Below, one piece after another: positions 10,613 to 22,488 of a DNA stretch of 64,000 nt. Made by a program: the position numbers and the translations under genes. Numbering within the stretch: the stretch's first letter is position 1; each line of letters starts with the position of its first letter. The notes under the pieces were generated by a model, which saw only the letters and a program-made list of their open reading frames with translations, searched no databases and was not told the origin of the DNA. Source of the stretch: Hibiscus mutabilis (taxonomy: Eukaryota; Streptophyta; Magnoliopsida; Malvales; Malvaceae); assembly GCA_019671005.1 (NCBI GenBank), contig CM033714.1:54607741-54671740 (forward strand). The letters run 5' to 3'.

Positions 10613-12128
10613 TGTTGGAGTATGCCCAAAGACCAATCATGAGATGGTTGTAAAAGACATACTTATTTTATCTTGTTTATTAATATAAAGCCATTATTAT
10701 TATTATTTCAGTCTTATTCTGTGTATCTATAAATAAATTGAATTATAATAAAGTCCTTAGAATAATATAGTTATTCTTGAATGTCCTTAGTCAAGAATTA
10801 TTGTGGGCTTGGACAACAATAATGTATTAAGACTAATATGTAGTTGATTGATGACAAAATGTTGTCATTGACATGAAGATGTCAAAATCAATACATAAGT
10901 ATGTGTTAGGGAACAACATACTAGACTGACCCGTTACGAGCATGTTTCTTGGATTATTATGTGACAGTCACAACATTGCTTATGGTGATAACTACATGTA
11001 TGACCCCCAGACTTGATATCATCATTATTTCAACATCGTGAGTGACATATTTTGATACGGTCAAACGTGTGTAATAGCTGACTACACTATAAAGACTGGT
11101 ATTGGATATGTCATAATCCATGTAGCGAAATATGGTTGATCAAGATAGGATTTGTCCCTCCTACATAATAGGAGTAATATCATAGGCCACTTGATTGAGT
11201 GAGACTAGAAAATGCATGACCATGCTCGAATAAATTGATATGGGATATCATAATTATTCGTTTATAATAGTCTACTCAAGATATCAAGAAACATTAGATG
11301 GACTATACAAGTGTGACTAATCCATGACTTGTGTCCGATCTAGATACGAGGACAAAAGGATGAAATACATAAAAGAAGTTAATCACGAAAAAAGGTTAAA
11401 TCGAACCACAATTACATGTAACTTAGGTAGCAATGATGTATTGCTAGATGCCACTCATTGCTTGTAATATTAGAATTATTCTAGATATTACTGCTAACGT
11501 TACATGAACCTACAAGGGTCACACCCTATGATTGAAACGAACAAATATCGATTAGATAGCATGTGTACAAACTTGTTGTACACGTAATTAGTGAGAAACC
11601 AAAATTGTTATAATTATTGTAATTATGAATAATTTCGTTTATATATATATATATTTGATAAGTTATTGTAATTATCAAATATTATTAAAGTATATATATA
11701 TATATATATCTCTAAAAGAAACCTAATTAAAGTAGAATCAGATTCTACATATTTTATTATATTTGGTTAAATATATTGTATATTTAAGAATATGAATTTA
11801 ATTAGAATTAGGTTTTTAAATGCTATATAAAGGCATAAGGTCTAGCAGCCATTCATCCCTCATTTTTGAAAAACCTCTCTAATAGTTAGAGAAGAGAAAA
11901 TATTGTTCGTTTCATTTGGGTGGACTGCGTAAAGGTCAGAACGCTATTGTGACGACTCGGATTCGATTTGGTTATTCTGAATTCTTTATGGATTTCCAGA
12001 TTGCAGATTTATTAAGGTAACGTTTCATCCTTTATCACCCTGAATTCGTCCCTTGTACATGGATCACTAGTGGATTATGCCGGATAATTTTTCTACTGCG
12101 CCTTGGGGTGTACCGGCATTTCCCAACA
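10613..12128 (+). mobile_element. Solo LTR L1 (Copia-type), target duplication GGAAA
   Basis: It starts TGTTGGAGTATGCCCAAAG and ends TTTCCCAACA. It is 1516 bp and flanked by exact GGAAA copies (10608-10612 and 12129-12133). There is no internal coding region, so it is a solo LTR left by LTR-LTR recombination. A second copy (L2) lies at 22489-23996 in the same orientation and is close to identical over long stretches. The TG..CA ends and the 1.5-kb length fit a Copia family, but lineage assignment is not possible without the internal region. A TATA box and a downstream hairpin (CTCTAA-TAG-TTAGAG, about 11876) mark the promoter and R region. Confidence 0.85.
11824..11831 (+). promoter_or_regulatory. 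TATA box of LTR L1
   Basis: GCTATATAAAGGCATAAGG contains TATATAAA and is conserved at 23686-23693 in L2. Transcription would begin about 30 bases downstream, just ahead of a conserved small hairpin. Confidence 0.65.
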
Positions 12129-13355
12129 GGAAATTGGGAGCCACTATTATTGAATTTGAAGATGAAGTGACTGAGGAATTAACAAGATTAGAAGGTGGAT
12201 TGTAATCTTCACTAACCTATTTCTCCTTGGGTAGATATCAATATTGTGGGATTGTTCAAGTGTAAAGGGGGTTGTGTTTTTTCTTTTGTCAAGGGTCAAT
12301 TCCTAACTATTTTAGTTAGTTGGATGTCCATTTTTGTGTGAAGAGGTTAGTTTTTAGTTTTGTTTTTGGGTATCTCTAAGTTGTGATTCTAACATTAAAT
12401 GAAATTTCTACTTGAGTCTAGGTTAATTGGTGTTGGTTTTAGAATAGTAGATAAGTTTTTCTCTAACTTTGTGAATTTATGGTTTTTATGAAGGCTCTGT
12501 ATTATGAATAGGAAAAAGGCCGTGGGATATGGACAACCGAGTATAACAACAAAAGAAGCAGCTCAACATCTAGATCAACAATAGATTATGGATGGGATTC
12601 ACAAAGGAACGCGACAAAGATGGGCACTAATGAAATTGGGAGAACATGTTCATTTTTAATAATAAACTTTTTTATATATGTGAGTTGGTTTTAATGTTTG
12701 TTTTTTCCTTTTTTATGTTGAAGGTTATCAATAAACTTTATCTAAAATCTATTTATCTTGTCTTTCTATATATCTTTTCTATTTCTTTATGATTTTCTGA
12801 AATGTTAGGTGAATTCTTGATAGTCTTCTTGGTGTGTGTTTGGTGGATGAGCGTGTTATGATGTAATTGAATTAGAGGGAATGATTAATGTGTTTTTTCA
12901 AGCTGATCCTTTATTGTATTGGTCTTATCATTCCCATTTAATTTGATTCTTATTAAGTGATATTTGAAGATTTCTTGTGTCGTCAAATAGGACATCTTAA
13001 ATGTTGGTCATATATTTGTTTGCAATGGGTAGTGTTGCCTAGTTGTTATGGAAGAAGGTGAAGCATGAAAATTTTTAAAGACAATGGAACTTGAGTTTTG
13101 AAGATATCAAAATTTTGTTTTATTGTGGTTGTATCTGTATTGAAGTGGTGGTGTTTTCTATGTCATTGGTTTCAATAAACACAATGCAATCGAAATGCGG
13201 ATGTGACCGCAACTTGAATCCCTGGCTATGTTGTCTTTTAGAATATATTGATTTTGATGTTGGATTCGAGATATCATTGTCTTACACGATGCTCTAACTG
13301 GTTTTATTAGCTCTGTGAAGTTGTATATTGAAGGTTTGAATTAGGATAATTGTAA
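12129..13355. other. Unassigned sequence between L1 and T1
   Basis: No gene is recognised. Two short open stretches look exon-like but have no family I can name. At about 12133-12204 the frame reads KLGATIIEFEDEVTEELTRL and ends GGL at TAA. Near 12505-12582 the frame reads MNRKKAVGYGQPSITTKEAA and ends QHLDQQ at TAG. The rest is AT-rich and T-rich. It may hold a decayed host gene interrupted by L1. Confidence 0.3.
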
Positions 13356-13728
13356 TGTAACGCCCTAAACCTGACGTCACATTTGGGCCCCAAGCCCAAA
13401 CCATATGTAAATGTTTTCAACTAGATTTCGGCCAAATCACAAGCATTTCCATAAATCCGTCAACGTTTTGAAAAAAGAATAGAAAGTAGTTAAACCGTTT
13501 ACATGGGAGCTCCAATTTAAAACAAATAAATAAATCATTCAACATGGTCAAATAAATCTAAAATAAGAGTTACAGACACAAATCAAGGGTCCTATGAATA
13601 CATTTCCCGACAAGTCTAAGTACTGTACTCTTGATCACATCGACGAGATGAAATCTTACTCCGATGGGCTCCTTCAATGTAATGTTGTAACCTAAAAACC
13701 TGCGAACGGAAACAATGATTCTAAACGT

Positions 13729-13745
13729 TGAGCTCATAATGCTCA
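13729..13745 (-). other. Conserved LTR hairpin, arms TGAGC/GCTCA (LTR T1)
   Basis: TGAGC-TCATAAT-GCTCA followed by GTGG (plus strand) is a 5-7-5 hairpin. It stands where T2, S2 and E carry 6-5-6 hairpins next to CCTCACT, with different arm sequence but intact pairing. Confidence 0.5.
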
Positions 13746-14204
13746 GTGGATACACTTCTACTTTACCATGCTTCATGCATAAACATAAGCATGTAGCAAG
13801 AGAAGATGGCATGGCATTGCAACGAATATGATATTACCACAACTCATACACATATAACATAGCATCAAAACATCTCATAACAATCATATCCACAAACTTG
13901 GAGTGAGACCCAATGCTACACAACATCGAGAACTTACACTCAAGCGAGACCTAGGGCCACACAACACGAGAACATATGCTCCATACACAGAATCCCCTAT
14001 CGAGTACCTTCAAATGAGACCTGGGGAAACAAAATGTCGGGAATGTACATTTGGAAATATATCTTATTATGTTCGAGTATATGAAGATTTCTCAGTTTCT
14101 CAGTTTTACAACTCATTTTAGGCCATCAGGGTCTATTGGATTGAACATTACAATTTTATAACTTTCTGGGTAAAAATCAACATTTTTGGGCAGATTACCA
14201 GTGG

Positions 14205-14446
14205 GTACCGGTATTGTCCTCGCGTACCGATACACACTACGTACCGATACAATTTGAGCTTATTGGAATTTCTTCCAGCCATCGCGTACTAGTATAGGTC
14301 TACCCATACTGATACCGCTTGACACGGCGTACTAGTACAGGTTGAACACCGTATCGGTACCCATTCAAAGTTCTTAGCAATAGAACAATGTTCTTAAACC
14401 TAGAACACTAGGGTAACGGTACTGCATCCCCGCGTATCGATACTGA
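14205..14446. repeat. Array of GTATCGATAC / GTACCGATAC palindromes in LTR T1
   Basis: Nine degenerate 10-bp palindromes occur: GTACCGGTAT, GTACCGATAC (twice), GTACTAGTAT, ATACTGATAC, GTACTAGTAC, GTATCGGTAC, GTAACGGTAC and GTATCGATAC. Several are preceded by CGC. Two are perfect palindromes with different arms. Spacing is irregular (10-60 bp), so this is not a simple tandem repeat. Confidence 0.75.
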
Positions 14447-14701
14447 AACCAGGGAATTGCTTCATAGGCTCGGGAAATCACTTCCCAAGCCCTCAAAACA
14501 CAACCTTTGATTCTTAAACTCAAGCCTACATCTTATAAAAGTTATTAGGGTGGTTTACTACCATTTTCATGAGTTATTAACACAAATTTTGAGTTTCACC
14601 ATTAATACCCAAATCCAAGCATTCAACACACAAATCATCAATCAAGCATACAAAGTATCATCCTTTGGATGTGCACAAGACAAAGAAGTTGGAAGTGTAC
14701 T

Positions 14702-14757
14702 TGTTGTCACTGGATTGCCACCTTCGTTTTATATCATTAAAATTTAGTATTAATTTT
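14702..14757 (+). repeat. Remnant of the Tat 5' LTR
   Basis: About 38 bases match the first bases of the 3' LTR (TGTTGTCACTxGATT, CACCTTCGTTTTATATC). Then ~19 bp are missing and AATTTAGTATTAA follows. The remaining ~2.3 kb of LTR and the primer site are deleted, and internal sequence starts near 14758. Confidence 0.7.
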
Positions 14758-15820
14758 AACTTGGAAGATGAACGAGAAAGAGCTTGAGTTATTTGGAAAA
14801 GAAGACAAGAAATGCACGCTGGACATTTGTGCATCAGATGAGTCATCCTCTAAAAGAGACTATTATGGAATGAAACCTTTAGTTATCAAGGCTAGAACAA
14901 TAGTATGCGAGCAACAAAGGGTGTAACCCCGCGGCTTATAATTAAGGCACCGACCCCATTTCTATACAAGGATAGCAAGCATGTTCCTTGGAATTACGCT
15001 TGTGCGGTAGCAGCTCCAGGAGAAACATCTATTAAAGAGAAAGAAGAACCAGTTAATGAGGTAAGCCATTTTACAAGGAGTGGAAGGCTCTATCCCAGCC
15101 AATAGCGGAGGATATAGATGCAACGCAAAGGAAAGCTTGCATGAAAGTATCATTATTGACAATGCTTCTAATTTGAATAACAGAATGATAAGTGGAGTTT
15201 GCGAGCAGTTCAATGTCAAGCATCGTAATTATGTGGTATATCGCCCGAAGATGAATGGGGCAATGGAGGCTGCGAATAAGAATATTAAGAGGATTATTGC
15301 AAAAATGACCGATACCTATAAAGATTGGCATGAAAAGCTGCCGTTTGCCTTATACGCTTATCGAACCATAGTAAAAACTTCCACTGGGGCAACACCTTTC
15401 TCATTGGTATATGGAGTAGAAGCTGTGTTACCCGTTGAGGTTGAAATACCATCGCTCCATGTCTGAATGGAAGTAAAATTAGAAGAGGCAGAATGGATGT
15501 AGGCAAGATATGACCATCTTAATTTGATTGATGAAAAGAGGTTAAAGGCGTCGTGTCATGGGCAAATGTACCAGAGAAGGATGATAAGGGCTCACGAGAA
15601 GAAAGTTCGCCCAAGAGAATTCAAAGAGGGGGATTTGGTGTTGAGGAAGAAGCTGCCAATCCAAAGTGATTCTTGAGGAAAATGGGCACCGAATTGGGAG
15701 GGACCTTACATTGTAACAAAGGTCTTCTCAGGAGGAGCGTTAATTTTAGCAAAAATGGATGGAGACGAACTTCAGAACCCGATAAATTCAGACTATGTTA
15801 AAAATTATTACGTTTGAAGA
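14758..15820 (+). pseudogene. Tat gag-side linker joined to C-terminal integrase
   Basis: 14905-15105 reads LIIKAPTPFLYKDSKHVPWN and ends TRSGRLYPSQ, the linker that precedes protease in Tat polyproteins. Near 15110-15140 it jumps directly to the integrase core: IIIDNASNLNN (second catalytic Asp), YRPKMNGAMEAANKNIKRII (third catalytic position, Glu kept) and ATPFSLVYGVEAVLPVEVEI. After an in-frame stop (TGA at 15464-15466) the C-terminal domain continues (KVRPREFKEGDLVLRKKLP, GPYIVTKVFSGGALILAKMD) with two more stops and ends at TGA 15818-15820. PR, RT and RNase H are absent. Confidence 0.85.
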
Positions 15821-15931
15821 AGAGAAAAAGAGAAGAAAAAGAAAAAAGAAAAAGAAAAAGAAAAAGAAAAAAAGGAAAAAAAAGACAAAGAAAAAAAGAA
15901 GAAAAGAAAAAGAAGAAAGAAAAGAAAAAAT
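15821..15931 (+). repeat. Long purine tract (GAAAAA-rich) after Tat pol
   Basis: About 110 bases of nearly pure A/G run from just after the pol stop. It is not the priming polypurine tract, which lies 1.9 kb downstream at the LTR. It produces spurious Lys/Arg-rich (plus) and Phe-rich (minus) frames. Confidence 0.8.
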
Positions 15932-17382
15932 GGGGGTTCAAAATGAAAACCCATAAAGGGCATTTTGAAACCAAAGGAGGATCTGAGTTGAAAACCCGTA
16001 AAGGGCGGCTCAAACAATTTGCAAATAAGACCTTCCTTGGGGATTCCATACCTGGAAGTTTCATATCTTTCCACATAATCATTATTTCCAGGGTCTGCTC
16101 AGCATAGTTGACATTTAAGGCATCTTACGAAGTCAAGACATGAGGAGTTTGGTTTATGATATATGAATGCTTATTCCTTTCCTTGTAATTTCTTTTTGTG
16201 TTTGCCACAATACTAATAAATTTTTTTAGACCTTTTCTTTCTATCCTTTGACACCTTTCCATAAAGCATTTTGCATTGAAATGAGAATTAAAACTTGACA
16301 TCACTTGAAATATACAAAAGATTTTTGAGCATTACTTTGAAATTTGTCTAAAAGGGTATTGGAACTATGAGGTATTCCATGGTCAAATCTGGAGCTTGGG
16401 GCATAAAGAGCAGCAATTCAAGATGGAAATAGGTTTTGACTGCAAATCTCTGCGGAGGACCCTCAAGAGATGCTTTGACCTTACCTTAAGGCAGCATGTT
16501 GCAAAACAGAGATGCTTACACAAGATAATTTGTTTCCTAAAACAATGAAAACAATTTTATAGACATTGAAGGAAATAGCTAAAGATATGAGACATTGGAA
16601 GAACATCAGGATTCTAAGAAGCCTTTCACTGAACATTGATGTATCAACTACAATGATAACTTGGCAAAGGTTAAAAGAGTGTTGAATAATATGAGGATAA
16701 TGTCAGTCCTTCCAACCAGAAATACAAGAAAACTGGATTGAGCGAGTAAATGTGCAAAGATCGTAAAACAGAAGTGATGGAGATGACTATCTATGATTAT
16801 CATTGTAGTGTGCAGTTGCAACCTTCAGACAATTTCCCATACATTAATGACGACAAACCAATGCATTCCCCATATCCATACGGAGTTTCGCTCTTAGGTG
16901 TTCTAGCAACAAAGAACTTCCCTGTTTGAAAAATCAAGACAGAAGTCGCAAGAAGGGATGAATAAATTAAGTGATACGGTGTGGCAAATGAAGCAGACAA
17001 TGGTGAAGATTTCTTTCCAAGGAATGGTCGATGGAATTTTAGCAACAAGAAATTAGTGAAGCCAACTAGAATTGAAAGATGAGTTATTACAAGCTTTCTT
17101 AGTGCAAAACCATTCAGCATAGAGAAATAAAAAGAAATCATACTGTCTTTTCTGATAGGATGGGCCAAAACAAACACCCACCACCTGTTGCCAGAGTTGA
17201 GAAAAATGTTTGAGATGATATAATCCAAGTTTCCTGGAGCTCCACAGTGTCTTCTGTGTCTATCGCTTGAGAAAAATTGTTAAGAAAAAGAGCAAAAGAA
17301 ATAAAACATGCATTCATGACTAGGCATCCCTAGAGGCATATGCATCTTAATTGGATCATTTGCAATTGTTTTTGACAGGTTT
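15932..17382 (+). other. Non-coding 3' region of the Tat element
   Basis: No conserved coding signal. A short repeat AAACCC(A/G)TAAAGGGC occurs at 15947 and 15992. A minus-strand frame at 16800-17228 is probably fortuitous. Long untranslated regions between pol and the 3' LTR are usual in Tat elements. Confidence 0.5.
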
Positions 17383-17757
17383 TGGAACCTGCTTATCTGT
17401 CCAAGCATAAGAAGAATGGAACCTTTTTGAACCTGCTTATCCGTTCGGGCATTTGGAGAATGGAACATGCTCATCTATTCGAGCATATGGAGAATAGAAC
17501 TTGCCTATCCGTTCAGGCATTTAGAGAATGGAACCTGCTCATCTATTCGAGCATACGGAGAATAGAACTTGCCTATCCGTTTGGGCGTTTAGAGAATGGA
17601 ACCTGCTTATCTATTCGAGCACAAGGAGAATAGAACCTGCTTACCTATTCAAGCACAAGAAGAATAGAATTCGCCTATCCGTTCGGGCATTTGGAGAATA
17701 GAACTCGCTTATCTATTCGAGCACAAGGAGAATAGAACCCGCCTATCTTTTCAGGCA
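17383..17757 (+). repeat. 34-bp minisatellite in the Tat 3' region (~11 copies)
   Basis: Units of 34 bp follow the pattern GAACxTGCxTATCxxTTCxG then GCATxxGGAGAATA. Two unit types alternate: one with TCTATTCGAGCA, one with CTATCCGTTCGGGC. Unit ends pair across the junction (TCTATTC with GAATAGA; GCCTATCCGTTCGGGC is itself nearly palindromic). The 3' regions of Tat/Ogre elements are known to be variable and to seed satellites, and this looks like an early case. Confidence 0.85.
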
Positions 17758-17829
17758 TTGACGGTTTGGTAATTGGTAAAAACCAGTGTCTTTTCTTCTT
17801 TGCTCTATTCATGTTTCACCGGAATGGCC

Positions 17830-20234
17830 AAAGAGGGGCAACTGTTGTCACTAGATTTTCACCTTCGTTTTATATCATTATTAGTTTAATTGTTATATTA
17901 ATTTAGTATTATTGTATTAGTGTTATACTGTTAATATAGTTAGATATCATATAGTATTGATAACATAGCTCATGTATTAATGTTAGTGTTAGAATTATTT
18001 AGGTGCCGCATAATATGCTTAGTGTATTTTAATTAGTATAGTTGTCATATGCTAGTAGTAGTTAGAATTAACATAGGTTATATATTTTTAGTATCTTAGT
18101 TAGTAGTTAATATAATAGCTAGTTATCAAAACCCAAAAAATAAAATAGACAGCCCATTCAAATAAAATAAAGGATCCATTAGATATAATTAAAATAGATA
18201 GAGTCCATTTTTTTCATACAAGGGCCTGCTGGCTCGTTTATAACCAAAAAACCTTAATCTTTCTTTCTTTATGTGCAGCTAAAGCAGGACCATTGGATTA
18301 AGGGGATGATCCAACAGTGTAGATCACGCCAGCAGGGAGTTATAGCACCGCGTCCCCATCACCGTTGATCCATGGGCAATTGAACGGCCCAGACCGCTCT
18401 AGAGCAAAAACGTGGATCATCACTCGCGCGTGGCAGCCACGCGCACGACGTTTCAGCTCCGGCCGTTCATTCCATCTTCTCCGGCGAATACCCAAACTCC
18501 TTCCACACCACTTCTGCCATGAACTGTTCCTTGCCGACGTCGTACGAATCATCAGAAATATGCAAACAAAGGAAAAATGTTAAATCCCTAAATCGAAGCC
18601 TAACAATACAAGATAAAACCAGAAGGGAATTAAATCCCTAATTCGAAGTCTTAGCTGGAGCCAAATCAGAAGAAAAATGGAAAGGGGTAATCCCTAAATT
18701 GAAGCCTTTGGCAAAGATCAAGCAATTCGAATCAAATAGGAGATAATCTAGGGAAGAAATTAGGGATTTGGTCTTAATGTTCAAGCATTTCTTGTACTAT
18801 AAATAGCACTATAATTCATGTAACACAACATAAAACATTTTTCATATGATACAACAGTTACTGAAAACACATTAGATACATACAATTAGCATTTGAAAAT
18901 TGTAAAGCCAACAAGAAAGAATTGTAATCAACGTTTCAAAGCAATAAAAGAAGCAACTTTCTGGTAATGTTTTCTTTCTTTTGCTTTCAGTTTCGAATTT
19001 AAATAAAGAAAAGGGGATTGTTTTACCTTTATTCTGTTGAAACACCGTGATGATTTGGCTTTGACGTAGCTCTGTTGAAAAAATACGAATCTGAAGTCGC
19101 CAGAATCTGGAAAATTAGGGTTTTTCTGGGAATTTTGCCGCCGATGGATGGCGGCCGGCACAGTGGATTATCGTCGTGTTCTTCAATTCATGAAGAACAC
19201 GATGAATGTCTTCAGAGAAAAAATAAGAACTGGTTTTGATCCATTTTCAGAAGTAAAGAAAAAATGAAATCTGTTTATAATATTTATTATATATACTAAC
19301 CCGTTTGACCCGACCCAAACCCAGTTATAACCAGCGCCCTTCTTTCTCGGTTCTTGTGCCGCAGCTCCTTTGTTTTAAATTTATTCAATTTTGTCCTTTT
19401 TCTTTTCAATTCGGCACCAAATTTTAAACTGTTTTCAAATTAACCCTTACATTTAGTTTTCTTTTAATTTAGTCCATAATTTTATTTTTTGATAAATAAA
19501 ATTAATTGCCCTTTTCTTTATTTTAGCAATTATTTTGATGGTTAATTTAATTTAAGTATTTTTGTTCCTTTTGTTCTTATATGTATATATGTTGTGTGTT
19601 AAACCTTAGGATTAGGGACTTAAAACATAGAATAGAGACGTGTATGTTGTAAAACATTCTTCATTTTCAATAAGAGACACTTAATTGTATTTAAAATTTA
19701 ATAGTTAAAATAAATGTAGATGTTTCTTTAGGGTTTAAATACTAAATTCTAAAAAATGATAACACACCTAATCTTTTTCGTGGTATGTTTTAAAAAGTGA
19801 AAACTTAGTTAATGCAGTGTCTTATCAAACAGGAATGACGGGTTAGCGCCAGGAGTGTTGGCGTAATTAAAGTTCATTTCTCGGGCGATAAGGCTGTTAA
19901 AATAGATTTACATTCACTAAACGGACAAATAAATCAAAATTTTGTGAACTTGCAAATTCCAGTCTTTTTAAAAGCACTTTTTTTGAAATCAATTAGGTAC
20001 CAGGTTTTGGGCGTTGTGTGGGTGCTAACCCTTCCCCACACGTAACCGACCCCCGAACATGTTTTCTTTGTTTTCCGTGGACCAAAATGTTATTTTGATA
20101 AATAAAACGTTTTATCAAAATACCCTTGTTTTAAAAGTGATCCAATCACACTTTTTTTAAAAAAAGATTGGTGGCGACTCCGTGATTTTATAAGATTTTC
20201 CAAAATGTCAAAACTCCTAAAAAAGGTTGTGACA
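17830..20234 (+). repeat. Tat polypurine tract and 3' LTR
   Basis: AAAGAGGGGCAAC (17830-17842) is the plus-strand priming polypurine tract directly before TGTTGTCACTAG (17843). The LTR is 2392 bp, ends GGTTGTGACA at 20234, and is followed by the GTACT duplication. An ACTATAAATAGCAC box at about 18794 is a plausible TATA element. Confidence 0.85.
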
Positions 20235-20911
20235 GTACTAATCTTACTCCTACAACTAAGAATGAAGCTCATAGCCCAAGCTTCAAGCTTTCATCTTCCT
20301 TTTCTCTTTGGAAGAATTTTCAACTTCTTTCACTATAAGAAAATATTGTAAAACAAGTTACAACATTGCTGGAAACTTAAGATATTCTAAAGCGAGAATT
20401 CTTCAACAAGAAATGGATTTAAACCCCCCATTCTCGTTCTTCTTCCTCGATCCCCCCAAAAAACCCATTTTCTTCACCCTTCACCATTTCCCTCTCTTCA
20501 TACCTTGTTAGATAGATCACTTGATGCTGATAACACTACCCTTCACTTGTACTCCAAAATTCCAACTTAAAATGACAAAGATTTGGTCCTTAACTTTGGT
20601 TCTTGGGAAGAAGATGAAGATGAAGATGAAAGGGGATTGGGAAACAAGGGACAAGGTGATATTTCCTTCCCTTACTTTTGCAGCACCATTAAGAGGAAAT
20701 TAGCCTTCTCCTCTTTGAAATGAAGAAATTCATCCCTTTTCCCTCCTTCATCTTATCATTCACAACCCAACCCAAAGCCTCTATCCAAACAACAAAAAAG
20801 AAGCCCACCAAGGCTCTTTTAAGCACGAATGGGCCCCAAAACTTGGCCCAACATGTATTGTCCACCACTCGGGTGAAATGACCCACGAATTCTAAAATTT
20901 GGGTCATTACA
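20235..20911 (-). repeat. T1 3' LTR, second segment
   Basis: It resumes the T1 LTR after the Tat insertion and ends GGGTCATTACA at 20911; read on the minus strand, that is the LTR start TGTAATGACCCAAATTTTAG. The next bases (ACTCTCCCATCC, plus strand) are the reverse of the polypurine tract. Confidence 0.8.
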
Positions 20912-22488
20912 ACTCTCCCATCCTTAAAGGAAATTTTGTCCTTGAAATTTACTTGTTGGAAACAAATGTAGATACAATAACCTCATATCATCTTCAACTT
21001 CCCACGTGGCTTCCTCGACCCCGTGTTTTTCCATAACATCTTTACTAAGGGTATACATTTTTTACGAAACTCTTAAAATTCCTTATCAAAGACTCTTATA
21101 GGCTCTTTCTCATAGGTCAAGTCGGTGTTGATCTCAATCTCTTCAAGTGGGATAACGTATGAAAGATCTGAACGGTAACGTCTTACCATGGAAACATGGA
21201 AGATGTTATGAATGAGTGCCATCTCTAGAGGTAAAGAAAAACGATACGCCACAGGTTCAACCCTCTCGGGCTCAATTTTTCTTTCTGTCTAAAGCGAATA
21301 ACTTTTTTCGATGGTGACACCTTAAGGAACATTTTGTCCCCAACCTCATACTCGACGTCTCTATACCTCTGATCTGCATAGGCTTTCTGAATATCAAAGA
21401 CGGCTTGTAATATTTCCTTAATGATTTTAACTTTTTCCTCAGTTTGCCTAATTAATCAGATCCATAATCCTCTTCTCATTGAGTTCCGTCTAACACGTCG
21501 GTGTTCTACACTTACACCCATACAAGGCCTCGAAGGGAGCCATCTTGATGCTCTATTGAAAACTGTTGTTGTAGACAAACTCAACTCTTGGAAGATGCTT
21601 TTCCCAACTACCCTCAAAATCAATGATGCAACAATGGAGCATATCCTCCAAAATCTGTATGGCTCTCTCAGACTGACCATTAGTCTAAAGATGAAAAGCG
21701 GTGCTAAAATGCAACCTTGTGTCAAAAGTTTCATGAATTTTCTTCTATAATCTCCATGTGAACTGGTGATCTCTATCTGATATGATTGATGGTGGTACTC
21801 CATTCAACCTCACAATATCTTGGATGTACAACCGTGCCAACCTCTCAAGCGCAAAATCCATATGCACAGGTAGGAAATGAGCTGTCTTGGTCAGACGATC
21901 CATAATCACCCAAATGGCATCATGCCTCTTCTGGGTTAATGGTAAACCCATCACAAAATCTATGGTCACACGATCCCACTTCCACCATGGAATCTGAATG
22001 GACTGAAGCAAACCCGAAGGAACCTGATATTCTGCCTTAACTTCTTAACAAGATAGGTACCTTGTTACAAACTCTAACAAATATCTTTTCATGCTAGGAC
22101 ACCAATAAAAAGATGTAAATATTTATACATCTTGTTACTGCCCGGGTGCATGGTAAATGGACTACGGTGCGTCCCTCGAAGGATAAGGTCCCACAAATCC
22201 TCCAAAGCTAGAACACATAAATGACCCTTGAAGTACAAGGCCCTACCATCTCGCACTTCAAAACAAGAAGTCTCGCTTCTCTGAACCACCTCTATCTTTG
22301 CCACTAACTCTTCCTCCAACACTTGCATTCTCTTGATCACTTGTACTAAGGTAGGCTCTATACGTAGCTCGGCTAACAACTCGCCATCCTTTGTCATCCG
22401 TAAACAGGCAACCATCACCCTCAAGTTTGACATAGACTTTTTACTCAAAGCGTCGACCACCATATTCACTTTACCAGGGTGATACTCT
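20912..22488 (-). pseudogene. T1 pol: integrase and part of RNase H
   Basis: The minus strand carries an integrase core with WDRVTIDFVMGLPLT (first Asp), DRLTKTAHFLPVHMDF, PPSIISDRDHQF (second Asp kept) and, at about 21690, GQSER (Glu kept) after an in-frame stop. The zinc-binding region near 22060 reads RYLSC where a C-x-x-C is expected, so one ligand is lost. 22089-22505 has the end of RNase H (QEYHPGKVNMVVDALSKKS) and the linker. The C-terminal part (20960-21740) is recognisable but broken. L2 interrupts RNase H at 22488. Confidence 0.85.

Larger units (their letters stand above)
13356..14701 (-). repeat. T1 3' LTR, first segment
   Basis: On the plus strand it begins TGTAACGCCCTAAACC. It stops at the Tat insertion, where GTACT (14697-14701) is duplicated at 20235-20239. 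Joined to 20235-20911 the LTR is about 2.0 kb, like the T2 LTR. It holds the conserved hairpin at 13729-13745 and the palindrome array at 14205-14446. Confidence 0.8.
14702..20234 (+). mobile_element. Tat-lineage Ty3/gypsy element, internally deleted, target duplication GTACT
   Basis: Both ends begin or end with TGTTGTCAC / GTGACA and are flanked by exact GTACT copies (14697-14701 and 20235-20239). Only ~55 bp of the 5' LTR survives, and most of gag, all of PR, RT and RNase H are gone. What remains is a gag-side linker, the C-terminal half of integrase, a long non-coding 3' region with a minisatellite, a polypurine tract and the 3' LTR. It is inserted in the T1 3' LTR, in the opposite orientation. 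Confidence 0.85.

Noticed and set aside
10425..10688. 87-residue plus-strand frame running into LTR L1
   Set aside because: Its last residues are encoded by the inserted LTR and the rest has no recognisable domain, so I do not call it a gene.
15798..16107. Lys/Arg-rich plus-strand and Phe-rich minus-strand frames
   Set aside because: Both are products of the GAAAAA purine tract and have no independent support.
16800..17228. 142-residue minus-strand open frame in the Tat 3' region
   Set aside because: It is antisense to the retroelement, hydrophobic in a way typical of random AT-rich frames, resembles no family, and lies in a region expected to be non-coding.
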